DNA of 14,203 bases from JAGOBX01 sp036733285 (GTDB lineage Bacteria; JAGOBX01): contig DAINAU010000114.1 in the NCBI GenBank assembly GCA_036733285.1, positions 1 to 14,203 on the forward strand, read 5' to 3'. The notes below the pieces were generated by a model. It made no database searches and was not told the DNA's origin. It saw nothing but the letters and a program-made list of their open reading frames with translations. Shown here piece by piece: positions 6,495 to 14,109 of this stretch. Position numbers and translations under genes: made by a program. Each line of letters begins with the position of its first letter. Position 1 is the stretch's first letter.

Positions 6495-6635
6495 TATTTT
6501 TTTTTATTTTTTAACGGATTAAAAATAATATTTTTTTCTTGATTATTTTAATAAATGAAATATATTTTGTCGCAGAATTTTATTAATATATCTTAACTTT
6601 ATATTGATTGTTGTTCAGTTTTAGTTTAGAAAAAC

Positions 6636-6700
6636 GTTTAACCTGAAAACCGTATTAGAATTTTGAAAAACTTCACTTTACGTTATCAAGGTTGAATAGT
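6636..6700. repeat. Family B dispersed element, copy 3 (internal-deletion-like)
   Basis: The first 35 bases equal the end of copy 2 with one difference. The following CTTCACTT continues straight into sequence otherwise found downstream of copy 1 (18 identical bases, 6661-6678 versus 2515-2532), then ATCAAGGTTGAAT resembles copy 1's ATCAGGGTTTAAT. It therefore looks like a B unit with its centre and right end removed. The rest of the 6495-6741 gap is AT-rich, with no gene and no clear promoter. Confidence 0.65.
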
Positions 6701-6741
6701 TTTTATCATCTCGGCTGAATGGCGTTTGTTTTTATATTATT

Positions 6742-7437
6742 ATGTATGCGATAATTCTTGCGGGCGGGTTTGGAACTCGTTTGAAACGGGTAATCGACGA
6801 TGTTCCCAAGCCGATGGCGCCGGTTGCTGGCAAGCCTTTTCTTGAATATATTATTCGAGGTCTTGTAAAACAGGGAATAAAACGAATTATTCTGTCGACT
6901 GGATATAAAACCGGAATAATCGAAGAATATTTTAAAAACGGCAAATGGCTTGGCGCGGATATTTCTTATTCCGTCGAATTAGAGCCGCTTGGCACCGGAG
7001 GCGCAATAAAAAAAGCTCTGGATGCGGTTGATGAAGAACGCGTTTTCGTTATGAATGGAGATTCGTATTTTAAAATTGACGTCGCCGCGTTCGAAAAATT
7101 TTATTTGGAAAAAAAAACTTTGGCGGCGCTTGCGCTTGTTCAAGTAAATGATTGTTCAAGATTCGGAACTGTAATAACTTCAAACGACTCGCGGATAATC
7201 GGATATTCCGAAAAAAACAACGCGGGTTCGGGTTTCATCAATGCCGGAGCTTACATTCTGAATAGAACATTCGCTGATTTTTATGACCAGCCTAAATTTT
7301 CTATTGAAAGAGATGTGTTCCCGAAACTTATCGATAAAGGAATTTACGGGTTTAAATGTCAATCGTTTTTTATAGATATGGGAATTCCAGAAACATATAA
7401 TTATTTATGTCAAAAACCGGATTTATTAAATCTTTAA
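6742..7437 (+). CDS. hddC: D-glycero-D-manno-heptose 1-phosphate guanylyltransferase-like nucleotidyltransferase
   Basis: A 231-aa sugar-nucleotide pyrophosphorylase of the NTP_transferase family. The nucleotide-binding loop LAGGFGTRL is at residues 6-14 and VPKPMAPV, with the catalytic-type Lys K23, follows. Further along are LGTGGAIKKAL, the metal-binding MNGDSYF, FINAGAYIL and the C-terminal FIDMGIPETY. This short form, without a C-terminal acyltransferase or hexapeptide domain and with the FID-GIPE ending, is typical of HddC. HddC activates heptose-1-phosphate with GTP for S-layer, capsule or LPS heptose. Related mannose- or N-acetylmuramate-phosphate nucleotidyltransferases are alternatives, and no other heptose gene is present in the window. 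No Shine-Dalgarno is visible before the ATG, which lies just after a TATATT-rich stretch. It is followed 18 bases later by the solute-binding gene. Confidence 0.75.
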   Translation: MYAIILAGGFGTRLKRVIDDVPKPMAPVAGKPFLEYIIRGLVKQGIKRIILSTGYKTGIIEEYFKNGKWLGADISYSVELEPLGTGGAIKKALDAVDEERVFVMNGDSYFKIDVAAFEKFYLEKKTLAALALVQVNDCSRFGTVITSNDSRIIGYSEKNNAGSGFINAGAYILNRTFADFYDQPKFSIERDVFPKLIDKGIYGFKCQSFFIDMGIPETYNYLCQKPDLLNL

Positions 7438-7455
7438 TTTTTTTTGGAGTATGTA

Positions 7456-8904
7456 ATGTTTACATTTAAAAATAAAATAAAAATTATTATTGTATTAATA
7501 TTTTTTTTTAATATTGGATTATACGCCGCAGATAACGAAGCTAATCTGGAAATATCGGGATTTAAGATTTATACCGAAGAGCCGATGGTATATTTTTATA
7601 ATGGAGAAACCGAAGTTATAGCTCCGGATATTGAGATAGTAAATGAAATTTTGAAATCCTTTAATTCGTCGGATAAGATTGAAATTTTATCTTGGGACGC
7701 GGCGTATAAAAAAACTCTTGAAGAAACAAATGCGATACTTTTTTCTACGGCTTTAAATGAAGAAAGAAAAAATTTGTTTAAATGGGCGGGACCGATTGGA
7801 AGCGTCGATAATTCTTTTTTTGCTTTAAAAAAATCAGATATAAAAATAAAAGACGCGGATGATTTGAAAAAAATAAAATCTATAGGAGTGTTGAAAGATT
7901 ATTTTAATGAACAACAACTTAAAAAAGCGGCTTTTCAAAATCTTGTCTACGTTGAAAACGATTATGACGCAATAAAAAAATTGTTTAATAAGGAAATTGA
8001 CTTATACGCTTCAAATTCTTACGCTTTTCCGGTTTTTATGAAGATTCTTTCAAAAAATCTCTCGGAAATTGAAAAAGTTTTTACATTAAGCACTTCGCTG
8101 CTTTATGCCGCGTTCAATATAAACGCTCCGGATACGGTTGTTGAAATGTGGCAGAAGAAGATTGACGATATGAAGAAAAACCGTTCTTTTAAGGAATATT
8201 ATAAAAAAGCATATCCGGATTTTGATTATTTTATTCCGGATATTTTACAATTGGTTACCGAAGATTATCCTCCGATTACATTTGAAAAAAACGGGAAAAT
8301 GTCAGGCGTTGCAGTAGAAATAGTTGAAGAAATAATTAAAAGATTGAATATGCCGAATAATATAAAACTTATGTATTGGGACGACGCTTATCAAATGGCA
8401 TTGATAAATCCTAACGTGATTCTTTTTTCCACTACGCGCACTGAAAAACGCGAAAATTTGTTTCATTGGCTTGGTCCGATTGGAAGTTATAATGATAATT
8501 TATACGTGAAAAAGGGTTCCGGTTTAAAAGCGGAATCGCTTGACGACGCCAAAAAATTTAAATCCATAGGAACGGTTAACGGATGGTTTTCTCAAGAACT
8601 GCTGCAAAAGGAAAATTTTCAAAACCTTTCTAAAACTCCGTCGCCGGTCGAATGCGCGAAATGGTTGTTTGACGGAACCGTAGAAGCGGGAGTTTTTACT
8701 GATATGACCGCTCCGGACATTTTTAATAAAGCCGGCTTTTCTATTGACGACCTTGAAAAAATTCTTTCATTAAAAAAATATGAGTTTTATGTTTCAATAT
8801 CAAAAGGAACTCCTGAAAAAACAATCGAATTATGGAGGGAAACTTTTGATGAAATGAAGCGGGATGGAACTTTGCGGGAAATTTTAAAAAGATGGATTCC
8901 ATAA
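7456..8904 (+). CDS. Secreted protein with two tandem family-3 solute-binding domains
   Basis: The ATG at 7456 has GGAG (7446-7449) six bases upstream; a TTG at 7444 would be a worse start. Residues 1 to about 22 form a signal peptide (a KNKIK charged start, then a hydrophobic IIIVLIFFFNIGLYA core), so the product is exported to the periplasm. The remainder is a head-to-tail duplication of one PBPb/SBP_bac_3 domain with a 228-residue period. W80-D-A-A-Y corresponds to W308-D-D-A-Y, and ILFST(x)3-5 then R104/R332 and NLFxWxGPIGS occurs in both. That Arg sits where amino-acid binding proteins hold the ligand's carboxylate. There is no transmembrane helix or enzymatic output domain after the second copy and no ABC permease in the window. 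The ligand is unknown; a polar amino acid or similar acid is likely from the family. Confidence 0.8.
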   Translation: MFTFKNKIKIIIVLIFFFNIGLYAADNEANLEISGFKIYTEEPMVYFYNGETEVIAPDIEIVNEILKSFNSSDKIEILSWDAAYKKTLEETNAILFSTALNEERKNLFKWAGPIGSVDNSFFALKKSDIKIKDADDLKKIKSIGVLKDYFNEQQLKKAAFQNLVYVENDYDAIKKLFNKEIDLYASNSYAFPVFMKILSKNLSEIEKVFTLSTSLLYAAFNINAPDTVVEMWQKKIDDMKKNRSFKEYYKKAYPDFDYFIPDILQLVTEDYPPITFEKNGKMSGVAVEIVEEIIKRLNMPNNIKLMYWDDAYQMALINPNVILFSTTRTEKRENLFHWLGPIGSYNDNLYVKKGSGLKAESLDDAKKFKSIGTVNGWFSQELLQKENFQNLSKTPSPVECAKWLFDGTVEAGVFTDMTAPDIFNKAGFSIDDLEKILSLKKYEFYVSISKGTPEKTIELWRETFDEMKRDGTLREILKRWIP

Positions 8905-8949
8905 GTCGAATTTCATCGGAAAATGACAACCGTATAATTTTTGCCATTA

Positions 8950-8969
8950 ATCCTTTTCCGGTAAAGGAT
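8950..8969. terminator. Possible bidirectional terminator between convergent genes
   Basis: ATCCTTT/AAAGGAT arms surround a short TCCGGT loop, followed within about ten bases by TTTTAATTTT. It lies between the converging solute-binding gene (+) and histidine kinase (-). The T-tract is interrupted, so the assignment is tentative. Confidence 0.35.
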
Positions 8970-9008
8970 AAACCGTTTTAATTTTATCGCTGAACTGTAA
9001 CGCCGGAA

Positions 9009-10946
9009 TTATACGACGGAGTTCTTTTTATTTTTTTTTATATCGTCCAATATTTTTAATAATTCGGATATATCGAAAGGTTTTTGAATATAAGCCGCAA
9101 CGCCGGAATCAATGGTTAAATCTTTTTCAAAACCTACTTGTCCTGAAATAAATACCACGGGAGTTTCCTTGTCGAATTCGCGGATTTTTTTATAAATAAC
9201 TTTTCCGGAAAAATCAGGCAAATACATATCGAGAAAAATTATGTCGAATCTTTTTTCTTTAACGAGATTCAAAGCTTCTTTTCCGGTGTTGGCGTTTGTA
9301 ACGATGCAATTGCATTTCTCTAAAATCCTGGCTATTGGGATTACAAAATCTTTTTCGTCGTCTGTTATCAGAATGTTCAATAACCCCTCGTCTTTATTTT
9401 TTTTTAAAAAATCAGAACCGGTCATATTTGAAGCAACCTGCATGTTTTCTTGAATCGGCATTTCTATAGTAAAAACGCTTCCGATATTTTTTTCGCTTTG
9501 CGCAAAAATATTACCCCCGTGATTATTGATTATAGTCAAAGAAATAGTTAATCCCAATCCGGCGCCGCTTAAGTTTTTTTCTGTTTTAGTCGTGAAAAAC
9601 GGAATGAATAATTTTGAAAGATTCTGTTTGTCGATTCCGGTTCCGTTGTCTTGAATTTTTATAATGATTTTTCCGTTTTTATATTCTGTAGTTATGCGGA
9701 TTTTTCCCGCGCCTTTATCGAGTATCGCCTGTCTGGAATTAATTATCATATTTAAAAAAACCTGCTGAAGTTGAGAACGGTCAGCGTAAATCTTTTTTTT
9801 ATTCGAATACTCTTTTTCAATATAAATGTTTTCCAATTGAAATTGCTGTTTTTGCAAATTTAAAACATCATCTAATATTTCCTCAACAAAAAAATAATTT
9901 TTTTTCGGTTCTGCCGGTTTTGCGAATGCGATCATATTTTTAACTATGTCGGCTCCGCGGTTCACGGCGTTATTTATCGTATCGCATATCTCTTTCAATT
10001 CGTCCGGCAACTCATTATTTTTCGACATATCAATTAATTTTAAATTGACTTTTATTATAGCTAACAGATTATTAAATTCGTGGGCTATTCCTGCGGCAAG
10101 CTGACCGGCGACCGAAAGTTTTTCCGATTGAATCAGTTGGAACTGTAGTTTTTTATAATCTGTCATATCTTGAACTGTTCCGATAATATTTTCAATTTCT
10201 CCGTTATTATTCAATAGAATTTCCGAAATGATTATCACATATTTTATTTTATTGTTTTTTAAAACGATTCTATATTCCATAAAAGCATTTTTTTTATCAT
10301 TGAAAAAACTGTTTTTTTTTATCAAATACTCGTTATAATCGTCGGGATGAATGCTCTTTTCAATTTTTTCTATTGAAGGAATGAAATGTTCTTTTTCAAC
10401 TTCGCAGATTCTGTAGACTTCGTCTGACCAGAATATTTTTCCGGTTTTATAGTTCCATATCCAGTGGCCTATATGCGCGACTTCCTGAGCCTTTTGCAGC
10501 CAGAATTTTATTTCATTGAGATTTTCCTCGTATATTTTTTTTTCCGTCAAATCAAAATGCTGAATCAAAGCCCCTATGATTAAATCATTGTTGTTCATTA
10601 TCGGAGATATTGTTACTTCTAATGATCTCGTCCGGCCTGTTTTGAAATGAATTCTATCAATCATTTTAGGATCGTATTTTCCAACCTGAAATTTCAATGA
10701 TTTGCCTTCTTTTAAAATGGGATCAAGCTGATTTTTACTTATTCCGAGCTCGGTTAAAATATTATCTGAAAACAGATTATATTTGCCGATAACGTCTTCC
10801 TCTTTTAAATCCCACATTTCTATGAATGCTTTGTTGATTTTTATCATAGTTCCCGATAAATCGGAAATCCACATACTGTTGGGAGAGTTTTTGAAATAGG
10901 TTGACCAGAATTTATTGGATTCAATATAATCAAGCAATTCCGACAC
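9009..10946 (-). CDS. Hybrid sensor histidine kinase (PAS-PAS-HisKA-HATPase-REC)
   Basis: A 645-aa soluble hybrid kinase with no membrane segment, so the signal is probably cytoplasmic. PAS 1 spans about residues 10-135 and PAS 2/PAC about 150-270 (WIWNYKTGKIFWSDEVYRI; GTVQDMTDYKK). The HisKA helix GIAHEFNN places the phosphorylated His at H289. The ATPase domain has an N box (NMIINSRQAI), a G1 box (DNGTGI) and a G2 box (GAGLGL). A C-terminal receiver (about 525-640) has the acidic pair in ITDDE, phosphoacceptor D573 (IIFLDMYLP) and a late KPF Lys motif. Phosphate would move from H289 to D573 and then to an unknown phosphotransfer partner or regulator; no DNA-binding output is attached. The start is GTG with GAGG seven bases before it. 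It follows map by 24 bases and is probably co-transcribed with clpP and map. Confidence 0.9.
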   Translation of the reverse strand: MSELLDYIESNKFWSTYFKNSPNSMWISDLSGTMIKINKAFIEMWDLKEEDVIGKYNLFSDNILTELGISKNQLDPILKEGKSLKFQVGKYDPKMIDRIHFKTGRTRSLEVTISPIMNNNDLIIGALIQHFDLTEKKIYEENLNEIKFWLQKAQEVAHIGHWIWNYKTGKIFWSDEVYRICEVEKEHFIPSIEKIEKSIHPDDYNEYLIKKNSFFNDKKNAFMEYRIVLKNNKIKYVIIISEILLNNNGEIENIIGTVQDMTDYKKLQFQLIQSEKLSVAGQLAAGIAHEFNNLLAIIKVNLKLIDMSKNNELPDELKEICDTINNAVNRGADIVKNMIAFAKPAEPKKNYFFVEEILDDVLNLQKQQFQLENIYIEKEYSNKKKIYADRSQLQQVFLNMIINSRQAILDKGAGKIRITTEYKNGKIIIKIQDNGTGIDKQNLSKLFIPFFTTKTEKNLSGAGLGLTISLTIINNHGGNIFAQSEKNIGSVFTIEMPIQENMQVASNMTGSDFLKKNKDEGLLNILITDDEKDFVIPIARILEKCNCIVTNANTGKEALNLVKEKRFDIIFLDMYLPDFSGKVIYKKIREFDKETPVVFISGQVGFEKDLTIDSGVAAYIQKPFDISELLKILDDIKKNKKNSVV

Positions 10947-10970
10947 GATAAAACCTCGTTTGAAAAAATA

Positions 10971-11717
10971 TTATATTTTGGTTAATATTATCGGCTGATC
11001 GTCGGTTATAACTATCGTATGTTCATATTGAGCCACAAGCGAATTATCCGGAGTTTTTAATGTCCAGCCGTCTTGCGAATCAACAACGTATGTCGCTTTT
11101 GACGAAACAAAACATTCTATTGCGACCACCATTCCCTTTTTGAATTTTTTTTTATCTTTCGGGTCGTAGTAGTTTAAAATGTGATGCGGTTCTTCGTGCA
11201 ATGATTTTCCAACGCCATGTCCGCATAAGTTTTGAATAGTTTTAAATCCGTATTTTTTCGCTTCGTTTTCAACTATTAATCCCATTTGATTTATAGCCGA
11301 ACCCGATTTTGCAGCGGATAAACATTTGTTTAAAGCCGTAAGCGAACTTCTGCATAAATTCGAAGCTTGTTTGGAAACCGGCTCTAAGGCGGTAGTCGCT
11401 CCGGAATCTGCGAAATATCCGTTAAGCTCGGCGGATACGTCGATATTAACCAAATCGCCTTGTTTTATTATTCTATTGCCGGGGATTCCGTGAGCGGCTT
11501 CGTCGTTCACGCTTATACAAGTGGCAGCCGGAAAATTATAAACTGAACTTGGCGCAGGTTTTGCTCCGTTCATAACCAAAAAATTGCGTCCAATACTATC
11601 GAGTTCGGCAGTCGTAATTCCAGGTCTTAATTTGCTAATCATTTCTGAAAGAGTGAGCCCTACGATTCGACCTATTTTTTTTAACGCTGCGAGTTCAATA
11701 TCTGATTTAATTATCAT
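10971..11717 (-). CDS. map: Methionine aminopeptidase, type I
   Basis: A 248-aa cytoplasmic metallopeptidase that removes the initiator Met from nascent proteins. All five metal ligands of the pita-bread fold are present: D93, D104, H167 (CGHGVG), E201 (AIECFVS) and E232 (QYEHT). The substrate-binding His H76 in AAHGIPG is also present. Length matches bacterial type I without the N-terminal zinc-finger extension. The ATG follows a weak GGAAA site. It lies 30 bases after clpP and 24 bases before the hybrid kinase. Placing map between a protease subunit and a sensor kinase is not the usual context (secY, adk, map, infA). This may therefore be a second, accessory copy, which the window cannot show. 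Confidence 0.93.
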   Translation of the reverse strand: MIIKSDIELAALKKIGRIVGLTLSEMISKLRPGITTAELDSIGRNFLVMNGAKPAPSSVYNFPAATCISVNDEAAHGIPGNRIIKQGDLVNIDVSAELNGYFADSGATTALEPVSKQASNLCRSSLTALNKCLSAAKSGSAINQMGLIVENEAKKYGFKTIQNLCGHGVGKSLHEEPHHILNYYDPKDKKKFKKGMVVAIECFVSSKATYVVDSQDGWTLKTPDNSLVAQYEHTIVITDDQPIILTKI

Positions 11718-11747
11718 TTGTATTTCCGGAAATAAAAAGTTTACAGT

Positions 11748-12341
11748 CTATACAGTTTTGTTTATTTCTTCAAGGTTGGTAATAATGCTGTCAACAATTC
11801 CGTATTCTTTCGCTTCTTCGGCGCTAAGCCAAAAATTTCTATTGGAATCTTTTTCTATTCTTTCATACGCCTGACCTGTAGCGTCGCTTATCAACCTGTT
11901 AAGCCGTTTGCGCATTTTTAAAATTTCATTGGTTTCGATCTCTATATCGGAGGTTTGACCTCGCATTCCGCCCGACGGTTGATGGATTAGGTATCTTGTG
12001 TTCGGGAGCGAATATCTGCGCTTTTTATCGGCGCCGAGATATATTGTTATACCAGCGCTTGCAACCCATCCCGTTCCTATCATTATTACTTTTGGTTTAA
12101 TAAATTTTATCATATCGTGAATCGTATCTCCCGATTCTACGTGCCCGCCCTGCGAGTTTAATATTATTTTAACCGGTTCCGTTTCCGATTCGGATTGTAA
12201 GAATAGAAGTTCAGCCGCGGTTTTTTCAGCGAGTTTTTGAGTGATTTCTCCGCAAATTATAATTGTTCTCGTTTTTTTTAGAGTATCGTTGGATTGACGG
12301 AACCCGCTTTCTTTTTTTTCATTATCTTCGTTTTCACACAT
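11748..12341 (-). CDS. clpP: ClpP-family serine protease subunit
   Basis: A 197-aa ClpP-fold protease, expected to form heptameric rings and degrade proteins delivered by a Clp ATPase. The catalytic triad can be traced as S95 (GWVASAG), H120 (YLIHQPSGG) and D165 (RIEKDSNRNFWLSAEEAKEYGIVD). The oxyanion-loop segment reads NSQGGHVESG where canonical ClpP has NSPGG, so this belongs to a divergent branch. It has an extended charged N-terminus (about 20 residues, rich in Glu/Asn/Lys) in place of the usual MIPMVVEQT-type start. The ATG at 12341 has AAAAGGGG eight bases upstream; a TTG ten codons earlier lacks a site. It is first in the clpP, map, kinase set. No clpX or clpA ATPase and no trigger-factor gene accompanies it, unlike the standard tig-clpP-clpX arrangement. 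Confidence 0.88.
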   Translation of the reverse strand: MCENEDNEKKESGFRQSNDTLKKTRTIIICGEITQKLAEKTAAELLFLQSESETEPVKIILNSQGGHVESGDTIHDMIKFIKPKVIMIGTGWVASAGITIYLGADKKRRYSLPNTRYLIHQPSGGMRGQTSDIEIETNEILKMRKRLNRLISDATGQAYERIEKDSNRNFWLSAEEAKEYGIVDSIITNLEEINKTV

Positions 12342-12375
12342 TACATTTCCCCTTTTAATAACAAAATTCAAATAT

Positions 12376-12411
12376 TACGGATTTTAAAAATTTTAAATGG
12401 CAAAATCCGTA
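12376..12411. promoter_or_regulatory. 10-bp inverted repeat in the clpP leader
   Basis: TACGGATTTT (12376-12385) and AAAATCCGTA (12402-12411) are perfect complements around a 16-base spacer. The repeat lies between the predicted clpP promoter and its ribosome site. It could be an RNA hairpin or an operator. It does not match the CIRCE heat-shock operator, whose arms are TTAGCACTC. Confidence 0.45.
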
Positions 12412-12453
12412 AACGCCGTTGTTTATAAAAAATTTCAATTTTACTTTGAATTT

Positions 12454-12482
12454 ATATTATCACAATATTCTTAATAATTCAA
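12454..12482 (-). promoter_or_regulatory. Promoter for the clpP-map-kinase operon
   Basis: On the minus strand TTGAAT (12477-12482) and TAATAT (12454-12459) are separated by exactly 17 bases. Transcription would begin near 12447, giving a leader of roughly 105 nt that contains the inverted repeat. Confidence 0.55.
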
Positions 12483-12510
12483 GATTTTTTATCGGAATTA
12501 AATAATATAT

Positions 12511-12600
12511 TTCTAAAATATTCCAATCGCGAACGGGGTGGAATTTTACATAACCGCAAATATCCTGAGCGGAGCTCAGGAAAAACCGAGAGTGATTTGA
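12511..12600. repeat. Family A repeat, copy 2
   Basis: It shares TCTAAAATA, CCAA-CGCGAA and GAATTTTACATAACC with copy 1 (4457-4570). Its first hairpin is decayed, but the second is intact: CCTGAGC-GGA-GCTCAGG (12564-12580). The stem sequence differs from copy 1 while loop GGA and base pairing are kept, which argues for selection on, or copying of, structure. The third hairpin is absent. Confidence 0.7.
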
Positions 12601-12656
12601 CTTAGCCGATATGCAAAAGTTAAAAAATTTTTGATAAAATCTCGATTAGAATTTTT

Positions 12657-13250
12657 TTAACTTTTTCCGCCAATCATAAATTCGGCGACTGATGTTTCCT
12701 CGTAATAATTCAGACCTGCTGTTTTCGCGAAAATATCTGAATTGCCGCAGCCTATTGCGCAGGGCGCAAGTTCCATTGCCGCCGCAGTCAGATACATTGT
12801 TTGCAGAAGTATGCCCGCGTCTTTTAAAACTATTGAATACGCTATACTCTCATATTTCCACGATAATCTTTGAAAACGCGCGGCAATAATAAATAATATC
12901 TGCGGCGAACATTCGGAGTCCGATGCTGATATCGCATTTTTAATCAATGTTTCTGTCAAATTATTCGGTTCGGAGATTTTAATTAATTGATGTTTCAGCG
13001 GCTGATAATAGTATAACTCTTCGTCAATTCCTTCGCAAGTTTTTATAAGCGGATAAATTTCGAGTTCATAACATGCGCCGCCGCCGGGATACGGTCTCTG
13101 GCTTGATTGATAATACCTTGCTTTTGTAATATCCGCGTTTCTTATATTTTTCACTCGCGCAGCTCTATATAAAAATTCGCCAAGATGATCGGTTGTAATC
13201 GGTTTATCATTATTGAATTTTCGGATTGATTGCCGTTCTTCGGCTACTAA
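12657..13250 (-). pseudogene. SagB-type FMN oxidoreductase, C-terminal nitroreductase part (separated by frame break)
   Basis: From about 13250 this frame encodes VAEERQSIRKFNNDKPIT, then DHLGEFLYRAARV, RPYPGGGACYELEIYPL and LKDAGILLQTMYLTAAAMEL, and ends naturally with SVAEFMIGG and a stop. These are successive conserved blocks of the SagB/nitroreductase domain: an FMN-binding RxSIR, a Gly-rich loop after PYP, and the dimer/flavin helix. SagB enzymes oxidise azoline rings to azoles in peptide natural products, and many stand-alone homologues have unknown roles. No start codon with a ribosome site precedes the RQSIR block; the first internal ATG is at 13154, inside the domain, so this part alone would lack a flavin-contact segment. 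It is out of frame with the N-terminal part. Confidence 0.8.
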
Positions 13251-13800
13251 GCGTATGAAAAAGCAAATCGTGAAATTCCCATTGTTTTAAAATATTATCG
13301 TCTTTTTGATTTTCACAGTATTCGCTAATAAAATTATTGGTAAACAGCATATTCAAAAACATTTTTATTATCTCAATATTCAACAAACCAACATTTTTAT
13401 GAATTGTTTCAATATCTACCGGTTTGGAAAGCAAAAATAAAATCGCTGCGCATAAATGATTATGCAGAATTATTTTGCTGAAAGCCAGCGGCGATTCTAA
13501 AATAATCTGATTTTCTGAATTTCTAAAATACGCAAATTCGGATAAGACATATTTTTTTGAATCGCCGATTATTTTAAAAACAATTTCAGCGTCTTCAACC
13601 ATTGTCCTGTATTCGGCAAAAAGTTCGTTGTCTGAAAATATCGCCGTATCTAAAAAATTATTTTTCTTTAATATCTCGAAAAAATAAAAGAAATCGGTAA
13701 TATTTTCAGATTGCGCGTTTTGTAAAAAATATTCGGACAATTCGTCTACGCAGACATACTTTTGCATTAATAATTCCGCGCATTTTGATAGACCGTTCAA
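13210..13800 (-). pseudogene. SagB-type protein, N-terminal part ending at the frame break
   Basis: This 196-aa reading frame has the layout of the region before the nitroreductase domain in full-length SagB-family proteins. It has a helical start, a beta-rich middle (residues 60-115), a small winged-helix-like stretch (AAILFLLSKPVDIETIHKNV) and the hallmark WEFHDLLFH. After LLFHT the frame reads 12 unrelated residues and stops, while the nitroreductase sequence starts at once in another frame. Intact relatives carry roughly 60-80 residues between these motifs, so a deletion of about 200 bases with a net frame shift is inferred at 13250-13258. The start is either TTG at 13800, just after an in-frame stop, or the ATG at codon 12; neither has a good ribosome site. 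No other thiazole/oxazole-peptide gene is nearby. Confidence 0.7.
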
Positions 13801-13811
13801 TTTTTTTTTAT

Positions 13812-13860
13812 TTTAAACGATTTTGATAATGATACTATATTGATACTATCATTGTTTAAA
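13812..13860. promoter_or_regulatory. Interrupted palindrome upstream of the broken sagB-like gene
   Basis: TTTAAAC...AATGATA (13812-13818, 13828-13834) is mirrored by TATCATT-GTTTAAA (13847-13860), with nine unpaired bases on the left. The centre carries TGATACTAT twice in direct repeat (13830 and 13841). It lies 12-60 bases before the minus-strand gene start, where an operator would be. The rest of the 13861-14032 gap is AT-rich, with a small TATTAG/CTAATA hairpin (13925-13942) and no gene. Confidence 0.35.
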
Positions 13861-14032
13861 CTCAAGGTTACTTCGCTTTTGAACTTATAAAATATTTTTG
13901 TGTTCATAAATTTAAGTTTATCTGTATTAGAATTCTCTAATACCCGAATTTTTACCTTATCCGGTATTTCAATATTTTCTTTATATTATTATCAATAAAC
14001 TCAATATTTTAGCAATTTTTATAAAATAACAC

Positions 14033-14061
14033 TTGACAAATGAATATTTTTATTCTAATAT
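14033..14061 (+). promoter_or_regulatory. Strong promoter for the right-edge gene
   Basis: TTGACA (14033-14038) and TAATAT (14056-14061) are exactly 17 bases apart. Transcription would begin near 14068, giving a leader of about 42 nt with AAGGTG before the ATG at 14110. Confidence 0.65.
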
Positions 14062-14109
14062 TATGAATGTTTTATATAACATTTATATATCCTAATTTTA
14101 AGGTGAAAT

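Noticed and set aside
5459..6720. TCGGCTGAAT occurring at 5459-5468 and 6711-6720
   Set aside because: A shared decamer with similar flanks, but no palindrome, no third full copy seen and no consistent position relative to genes.
6732..6944. 70-aa reading frame (-) opposite the start of the heptose nucleotidyltransferase
   Set aside because: It is antisense to a conserved nucleotide-binding region, so it is a shadow of the real gene.
12342..12371. Longer TTG start for clpP
   Set aside because: The ATG at 12341 is preceded by AAAAGGGG; the TTG has no site and would translate that ribosome-binding region.
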